Assembly (NCBI RefSeq): GCF_005490785.1 | Contig: NZ_CP027295.1 | Coordinates: forward strand, 2,790,001-2,854,000 | Source: Brachybacterium sp. SGAir0954 | GTDB lineage: Bacteria > Actinomycetota > Actinomycetes > Actinomycetales > Dermabacteraceae | DNA length: 64,000 nt | Reading direction: 5' to 3' | Shown: in pieces, positions 59,526 through 64,000 of the stretch | Layout: each line of letters starts with the position of its first letter | How positions within the stretch are numbered: the stretch's first letter is position 1 | Made by a program: the position numbers and the translations under genes | The notes under the pieces: model-generated | Database searches by the model: none | Told to the model about the DNA's origin: nothing | What the model saw: only the letters and a program-made list of their open reading frames with translations

Positions 59526-60773
59526 ATGACCGGCACCCCGAGCACCCCCGGCGTCGACCTCGTCCTGCTGGGCGGCGACATCGGCGTCTACGCCCTCGCC
59601 CGCGCCTTCCACGAGCGCTACGGCACCGTCGCGACCGTCGTCACGCGCACCGTCTCCGGGCCCGTCGCGGACTCGCGCCTCCTCACCACCCGTGAGCTCG
59701 GCGCGGACGCCTCCGAGGACGCCATGGTCCGGGCGCTGCTCGCCGTGGGCCGCGAGAAGAAGGCCGCCGGCCTGCGCCCGATCCTGCTCGCCAACGCCGA
59801 CTTCCTGGTGCTGCTCATCGCGAACCACCGCGAGGAGCTCGGCGAGCTCTTCCACCTGCCGCTGCTCGGGGACGACGTCCTCGCCGCGGTCGCCGACAAG
59901 GCGACCTTCTCCCTCACCTGCGAGGAGATCGGCGTGCCCACCCCGGGCACGATCGTCCTGGACTTCGCGGGCGGTGCGCTCCCGGAGATCCCGGAGATCC
60001 CCTGGGACTTCCCGGTCGTCGCGAAGGCCTCCCGCTCCTCGGCGTACTCCGCCGTGAGCTTCCCCGGCAAGCGGAAGGTCTTCGAGATCGCGGACCGCGC
60101 CGAGCTCGAGGACCTCGCCGGGCGGCTCCAGAGGGCCGGCTACACCGACCGCTTCGTCGTGCAGGAGCTCATCCCCGGTGACGACACCTCCATGCTCTCG
60201 GTGACCGCGTACGTCGACACCCGCGGCGAGGTGACCCTGCTCGGCGGCGCCCACGTGCTGCTCGAGGAGCACACCCCCGGGGCGCTCGGGAACCCGGCCG
60301 CGATGTTCACGACGGACCTCGGCGACGTGCTCGTGCAGTCCGAGCGGTTCCTGCGCCGCACCGGCTACCGCGGCTTCGCGAACTTCGACGTGAAGGTGGA
60401 CCCCCGCGACGGCGTCGCGAAGTTCTTCGAGGTGAACCCGCGGATCGGCCGCAACAACTACTACATGACCGCCGCCGGGGCGAACGTCGCGATCCCCGTC
60501 GTCGCGGACATGGTCGAGGACCGTGCGATCGAGCGCATGGTCCCCACCGCGGAGATCCTCTACTCGATCGTCCCGTGGGCGCTGCTGCGGCGCTACATCG
60601 TCGACCCGGCGCTGCGGGCCCGGGTGCGCGCGATCGGCCGGCGCCGCACGGTGCACCCGCTCGCCTCGCCCGTCGAGGGGCCGCGCCGACGCGGCTACGT
60701 CGCGGTCGCGAAGGCCAACCAGGTGCGCAAGTTCCTGCGCCACTACCCCAGGCCCACGGCGCTCGGGTTCTGA
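59526..60773 (+). CDS. ATP-grasp carboxylate-amine ligase, second of tandem pair
   Basis: 415 residues, same domain order as the preceding gene: VLLGGDIGVYALARAFHERYG, LLANADFLVLLIANH, FPVVAKASRSSAYSAVSFPG, RFVVQELIPGDDTSM, GFANFDVKVDPRDG...FFEVNPRIGRNNYY. The two proteins align end to end but differ in the lid and the C-terminal third, suggesting different substrates. Start ATG 59526, 18 bases after the first ligase, with an AAAGGA site; one transcript ends at the hairpin 60809-60840. Proposed to add the second residue of a two-residue cross-bridge. Confidence 0.85.
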   Translation: MTGTPSTPGVDLVLLGGDIGVYALARAFHERYGTVATVVTRTVSGPVADSRLLTTRELGADASEDAMVRALLAVGREKKAAGLRPILLANADFLVLLIANHREELGELFHLPLLGDDVLAAVADKATFSLTCEEIGVPTPGTIVLDFAGGALPEIPEIPWDFPVVAKASRSSAYSAVSFPGKRKVFEIADRAELEDLAGRLQRAGYTDRFVVQELIPGDDTSMLSVTAYVDTRGEVTLLGGAHVLLEEHTPGALGNPAAMFTTDLGDVLVQSERFLRRTGYRGFANFDVKVDPRDGVAKFFEVNPRIGRNNYYMTAAGANVAIPVVADMVEDRAIERMVPTAEILYSIVPWALLRRYIVDPALRARVRAIGRRRTVHPLASPVEGPRRRGYVAVAKANQVRKFLRHYPRPTALGF

Positions 60774-60808
60774 GCACCCCCGCTCCCGCGCCCCGCGCGC
60801 CGACCCCG

Positions 60809-60840
60809 GACGGCCCCCGCCTCGACAGGCGGGGGCCGTC
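60809..60840 (+). terminator. Terminator after the ATP-grasp pair
   Basis: 14-bp perfect stem with CGAC loop, followed by TTCCT. Confidence 0.85.
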
Positions 60841-60844
60841 TTCC

Positions 60845-60850
60845 TAAGGT
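60845..60850 (+). promoter_or_regulatory. -10 box TAAGGT of YbhB gene (leaderless)
   Basis: TAAGGT with 6 bases to the ATG at 60857, starting only 4 bases after the terminator stem. Confidence 0.55.
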
Positions 60851-60856
60851 GGCGCC

Positions 60857-61357
60857 ATGACCGACGCCGACGCCTTCACCCTCGTCTCCCGCGCCCTCCC
60901 GGACGGCTCCGTCGTCGGGCGTCCGCAGCTGGTGGCCTCGCAGGGCGGGCAGAACCTGTCCCCGGACCTCGCCTGGAGCGGAGCCCCCGAGGGCACCCGC
61001 TCCTTCGCGGTGACCTGCTACGACCCCGACGCGCCGACGGGCTCCGGCTTCTGGCACTGGATCGCCTGGGACGTGCCCGCCGCGACCACCTCGCTCCCCG
61101 CGGGTCTCGAGCGGGAGCATCCCGGGATCCGCCAGGCCGTCAACGACTTCGGCAACCCCGGCTACGACGGGCCCGAGCCCCCGGCCGGTCCCCCGCACCG
61201 CTACGTGTTCACCGTGCACGCGCTTCCCGTGGAGCACCTCGACGCGGATCCGGCGGCGCCCCACGTGGCCGCGCGCTTCGCGATCTTCACCCAGCAGCTG
61301 GCCTCCACCTCGTTCACAGCCACCTATCAGGTGTCCGAGGAGCACACAAGGGGGTAA
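60857..61357 (+). CDS. YbhB/YbcL (PEBP, Raf-kinase-inhibitor-like) protein
   Basis: 166 residues. PEBP motifs: NLSPDLAWSGAPEGTRSFAVTCYDPDAP in outline (core DPDAPTGSGFWHW), the anion-pocket NDFGNPGYDGPEPPAGPPHRY and the closing TFTVHAL-type strand. Binding partners in bacteria are unknown; phosphoryl or lipid head-group ligands have been proposed for the fold. Leaderless start. Confidence 0.92.
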   Translation: MTDADAFTLVSRALPDGSVVGRPQLVASQGGQNLSPDLAWSGAPEGTRSFAVTCYDPDAPTGSGFWHWIAWDVPAATTSLPAGLEREHPGIRQAVNDFGNPGYDGPEPPAGPPHRYVFTVHALPVEHLDADPAAPHVAARFAIFTQQLASTSFTATYQVSEEHTRG

Positions 61358-61408
61358 CACTCCGCAACGTCACGGGCGTGCCCCGTCGTCGCTCCCCGAA
61401 CCCCGCCC

Positions 61409-61414
61409 TACGCT
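61409..61414 (+). promoter_or_regulatory. -10 box TACGCT of the glycosyltransferase pair (leaderless)
   Basis: TACGCT with 6 bases to the ATG at 61421. Confidence 0.55.
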
Positions 61415-61420
61415 CGACGT

Positions 61421-62788
61421 ATGAGCAGGCACCGGTCCGGGACCACCCGGCAGCACCGAGGATCAGACCGTGGTCGGACGAAGTTCCACCGCGCGGAGGA
61501 TGTCCCCGGCGTTCCCAGGTGCGAGGCTCGGGGGGTGCACGTGATGAGGAAGCGACATGCGGAACGGACGACCGGCTCGGGCCGGCCGCTGCGGGTCCTG
61601 CTGACCACCGACTGGTGGGAGCCCGTGGTCAACGGCGTGGTGGCCTCGGTCGCCACTCTGCGCCGCGAGCTGATCGCGCTGGGCTGCGACGTGCGGGTGC
61701 TGACCCTCGCCTCCGGCCTGCGCACCCGCAACGAGGACGGCGTGTACCGGATCGGCTCCGTCTCCGCGGGCATGGTCTACGACAGCGCCCGGATCGGCAT
61801 GCCCGCCTCGAAGCGCGTGCTCCGCGAGATCCTCCGCTGGCACCCGGACGTCATCCACTCGCACTGCGAGTTCTCCTCCCACATGTGGGCCCGCAAGATC
61901 GCCCGCGCGCTCGACGTGCCGATCGTGCACACGTACCACACGATCTACGAGGACTACACGCACTACTACTCCCCGAGCCGCACCGTGGGCCGGAAGGTCG
62001 TCGCGACCTTCTCCCGTCGCGTGCTCGACGGCACCGACGCGGTCGTCGTGCCCACCGAGAAGGTCGCCCGGCTGCTCGCCGGCTACGGCGTGACCCGCCC
62101 GCAGTACGTCATCCCCACGGGGCTGGACCTCGACCGCTTCCGCCCGGCCCGCACGGAGGCCGAGCTGCGGGACGCGGCCGAGCTCCGCGCGGGCCTCGGC
62201 ATCCGCCCCGACCAGCGGGTGCTGCTCTCCGTGGCGCGCCTGGCGAAGGAGAAGAACCTCGACGAGGTGATCGACCTGGTCGCCGGCGCGGGCCGCGAGG
62301 ACAGCGTGCTCGTGCTCGTGGGCGACGGCCCGTACCGCGAGGAGCTCGTCGCCCATGCGGCCGCGCGCGGCGTGAGCGACCAGGTCGTCTTCGCCGGCGT
62401 CGTGGACCCCGCCGAGGTCCAGCGCTGGTACCGGATCGGTGACCTCTTCGTCTCCGCCTCGCTCTCCGAGACCCAGGGCCTCACCTTCATCGAGGCGATG
62501 GCCTGCGGACTGCCGCTGCTCTGCCGCCGCGACCCGTCCCTGGCCCGCGTGGTCGTCGACGGCCGCACCGGCTGGCAGTACGACGGCGCGGCGGACTTCG
62601 CCGCCCACCTCGACCAGATGCTCGGCGACGACCTGCTGCGCGCGGCCATGTCCCACGAGGGTGTCGCCCACGTCCACGCGACCTTCGGCTCGCGGGCCTT
62701 CGGCTCCTCGGTGCTGTCCGTGTACCGCTCGGCGATCGAGCGGCGCTCCCCGCTGCGGGTCCTCGCGCTCGAGCCCCTCGCCGCATGA
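61421..62788 (+). CDS. GT4 glycosyltransferase, glucosyl-diacylglycerol synthase-like
   Basis: 455 residues. An Arg/His-rich N-terminal extension of ~55 residues precedes the GT-B fold: LRVLLTTDWWEPVVNGVV, DVIHSHCEFSSHMWARKIA, HTYHTIYEDYTHYY, VPTGLDLDRF-type linker, LSVARLAKEKNLDEVI, VGDGPYREEL and the E-x7-E in SETQGLTFIEAMACGLPLL. The YHTIYEDYTHY block is characteristic of diacylglycerol 3-glucosyltransferases that make membrane glycolipids and lipoteichoic-acid anchors. ATG 61421 fits the leaderless signal; ATG 61544 would give a more usual N-terminus. Coupled to the next gene by ATGA. Confidence 0.85.
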   Translation: MSRHRSGTTRQHRGSDRGRTKFHRAEDVPGVPRCEARGVHVMRKRHAERTTGSGRPLRVLLTTDWWEPVVNGVVASVATLRRELIALGCDVRVLTLASGLRTRNEDGVYRIGSVSAGMVYDSARIGMPASKRVLREILRWHPDVIHSHCEFSSHMWARKIARALDVPIVHTYHTIYEDYTHYYSPSRTVGRKVVATFSRRVLDGTDAVVVPTEKVARLLAGYGVTRPQYVIPTGLDLDRFRPARTEAELRDAAELRAGLGIRPDQRVLLSVARLAKEKNLDEVIDLVAGAGREDSVLVLVGDGPYREELVAHAAARGVSDQVVFAGVVDPAEVQRWYRIGDLFVSASLSETQGLTFIEAMACGLPLLCRRDPSLARVVVDGRTGWQYDGAADFAAHLDQMLGDDLLRAAMSHEGVAHVHATFGSRAFGSSVLSVYRSAIERRSPLRVLALEPLAA

Positions 62789-63936
62789 GCGGCCCCGCCC
62801 CCGTCCCCGGGCCGGACCCTGCCCCGCGGCTGCGGGTGCTCGTCCCCCGCGGCATGGACCAGCTGGCCCGCGAGTCCGGGATCGGCGCCGCGATCCGGCA
62901 CCAGGAGAAGGTCATCCGGTCGCTCGGCCACGAGGTCGTCCGCAGCCCGCTGGACGACTTCGACGTGGTGCACCTGAACACCCCCTTCCCGGACACCCCG
63001 CTGCTCGCCCGCTGGGCGCGGCTGCGGCGCCGGCCCGTGCTCATGTGGGCGCACTCCACGGAGGACGACTTCCGCAACTCCTTCACGGGGGCGAACGCGG
63101 TCGCGCCGCTGTTCCGGCGCTGGATCGCCCACCTGTACCGCCGCGGCGACGCGGTCGTCACGCCGAGCGGCTACGCGCGCGAGCTCATCTCCGCGCCGAA
63201 GTACGGTCTGCGGGCACCGATCCACGTGCTCTCCAACGGCGTGGACACGTCGTTCTTCCGCCCGGACCCGTCGGCCCGCGGGCGGCTCCGCGAGAGCCTG
63301 GGCCTCGGCCCGGAGGCGGAGGTCGTCGTGAGCGTCGGCATGCAGCTCGTGCGCAAGGGCATCGTCGACTGGGTGGAGCTCGCCCGGTCCATGCCCGGCA
63401 CCACCTTCGTCTGGTACGGCCGCACGGACCCGCGGATGCTCACCGCCGCCGTGCGCCGGGCCCTCGCAGGCGCTCCCGCGAACGCCCTCTTCCCGGGCTA
63501 CGTGCAGGCCGCCGAGCTCCGCGACGCCTACTGCGGGGCGGACGCCTTCTGCTTCCTCACCACGGAGGAGACCGAGGGGATCGTGCTGCTCGAGGCGCTC
63601 GCGTGCGGCGCTCCCGTGCTCGTGCGCGGCATCCCCCTGTACCGCGACCAGTTCCCCGACGGCGAGGTCACCCACCAGGTGACCGGCGAGGGCCCCGTCT
63701 TCGTCGCGGCGACCGCGCGGAAGCTGCGGGCGCTGCTGGACGGGGAGCTCGCGGATCTCCGCGCGGCGGGTCGCGCGGCCGCGGAGGACGTCGACCTCGA
63801 CCGGGTCGCGGAGCGGCTCGCGGCGATCTACGACGCCGCGGGCGTCACGCCCCGCCGCCGCGCCGGGGTGGGCGCCACAGCACGAGCGCGCCGGACTGGC
63901 GGCGCCCCGGACGCTCCCCGCGCCGCAGCGCGCTGA
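62785..63936 (+). CDS. GT4 glycosyltransferase, second glycolipid enzyme (CpoA-like)
   Basis: 383 residues. N-terminal LRVLVPRGMDQLARESGIGAA, HLNTPFPDTPLLA, WAHSTEDDFRNSF, VLSNGVDTSFFRP, VVSVGMQLVRKGIVDW and the GT4 motif in TEETEGIVLLEALACGAPVLVRG. Tandem partners of this kind (a glucosyl-DAG synthase followed by a second hexosyltransferase) build diglycosyl-diacylglycerol in Firmicutes (streptococcal CpoA pair). The last ~30 residues are low-complexity Arg/Ala and overlap a possible minus-strand gene, so the true end of the conserved domain is near residue 350. Confidence 0.85.
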   Translation: MSGPAPVPGPDPAPRLRVLVPRGMDQLARESGIGAAIRHQEKVIRSLGHEVVRSPLDDFDVVHLNTPFPDTPLLARWARLRRRPVLMWAHSTEDDFRNSFTGANAVAPLFRRWIAHLYRRGDAVVTPSGYARELISAPKYGLRAPIHVLSNGVDTSFFRPDPSARGRLRESLGLGPEAEVVVSVGMQLVRKGIVDWVELARSMPGTTFVWYGRTDPRMLTAAVRRALAGAPANALFPGYVQAAELRDAYCGADAFCFLTTEETEGIVLLEALACGAPVLVRGIPLYRDQFPDGEVTHQVTGEGPVFVAATARKLRALLDGELADLRAAGRAAAEDVDLDRVAERLAAIYDAAGVTPRRRAGVGATARARRTGGAPDAPRAAAR

Positions 63937-64000
63937 CCTCACCGGTCCTGTCGGCGGAGAACACGCGCCGACGGTCGCTCGGCGTCATCGCGGCGAGCGC
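63845..64000 (-). CDS. Possible 3' end of a minus-strand gene entering from the right edge
   Basis: Reading inward from base 64000 on the minus strand, a frame is open for ~51 codons to a TGA at 63845-63847 (contains MTPSDRRRVFSADRTGEV and SGALVLWRPPRRG). Third codon positions are ~90% G/C, better than in the overlapping end of the glycosyltransferase. I do not recognise the family; the gene body is outside the window. Confidence 0.35.
   Translation of the reverse strand, partial: ALAAMTPSDRRRVFSADRTGEVSALRRGERPGRRQSGALVLWRPPRRGGGA

Overview
The window is very GC-rich (almost every third codon position is G or C), with tightly packed genes, frequent 4-base ATGA/GTGA overlaps and many start codons directly behind a TANNNT -10 box. 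Gene content (cysS-rlmB, panD, DUF4032, Holin-X, HspR-type box at clpB, LacI-controlled maltose uptake without its own ATPase, DUF5129-type protein) points to an actinobacterium, most likely Micrococcales and possibly Dermabacteraceae/Brachybacterium. The genus is my inference from gene style, not from a marker gene. I see no rRNA, tRNA, IS element, prophage or CRISPR array, and no gene-free stretch over 300 bases; this is chromosomal core plus moderately accessory sequence.

Layout. 1-8.1 kb: end of a DUF4032 gene, cysS-rlmB, a Holin-X membrane protein, a LacI-type regulator with an unusual HTH, then a coupled histidine kinase / NarL regulator / DUF4097 membrane protein operon. 8.2-15.1 kb: acetyl-CoA synthetase diverging from a shortened AMP-binding protein preceded by a 34-codon mini-ORF, a DEAD-box helicase coupled to L-serine deaminase, and panD. 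15.1-19.3 kb: an AEC transporter behind a 10-codon mini-ORF, then leuS with a leucine leader peptide and terminator (an attenuator). 19.3-26.6 kb: MHS-type transporter, WXG100-like orphan protein, clpB with a HAIR operator and an internal start, PrsW-type protease. 26.6-33.8 kb: GNAT / LMW phosphatase / amidase / S4 operon facing DUF952 through one shared promoter, YciO/Sua5-like protein, MFS transporter, purine nucleoside phosphorylase, small membrane protein, class I GATase. 33.9-41.1 kb: GT4 glycosyltransferase, MetE-like protein and the glycine cleavage genes gcvT-gcvH-gcvP. 41.2-50.3 kb: GNAT, arginine deiminase, aldo/keto reductase-sirtuin, cysK-cysE, DUF5129-like protein, trpS and a LacI regulator. 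50.5-58.2 kb: maltodextrin-type uptake and breakdown cluster (binding protein, two permeases, two GH13 enzymes). 58.2-64 kb: envelope genes: two tandem paralogous ATP-grasp ligases, a YbhB/PEBP protein and two coupled glycosyltransferases.

How it works together: the LacI regulator at 49.3-50.3 kb probably represses the 50.5-58.2 kb operon through TGCAAGA/TCTTGCA half-sites overlapping its -35; imported maltodextrin is cut to glucose by the two GH13 enzymes, with an ATPase presumably supplied from elsewhere (MsiK-like). cysE and cysK encode the two steps from serine to cysteine, while sdaA and gcvTHP drain serine and glycine. The tandem ATP-grasp ligases are the best candidate here for a lineage-specific system: I propose they add the two acidic D-amino acids of an A4-gamma peptidoglycan cross-bridge. 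The most concrete regulatory find is the leuS attenuator, part of a general habit of leaderless transcription in this genome, including at least two leaderless mini-ORFs whose stop codon overlaps the start of the main gene.
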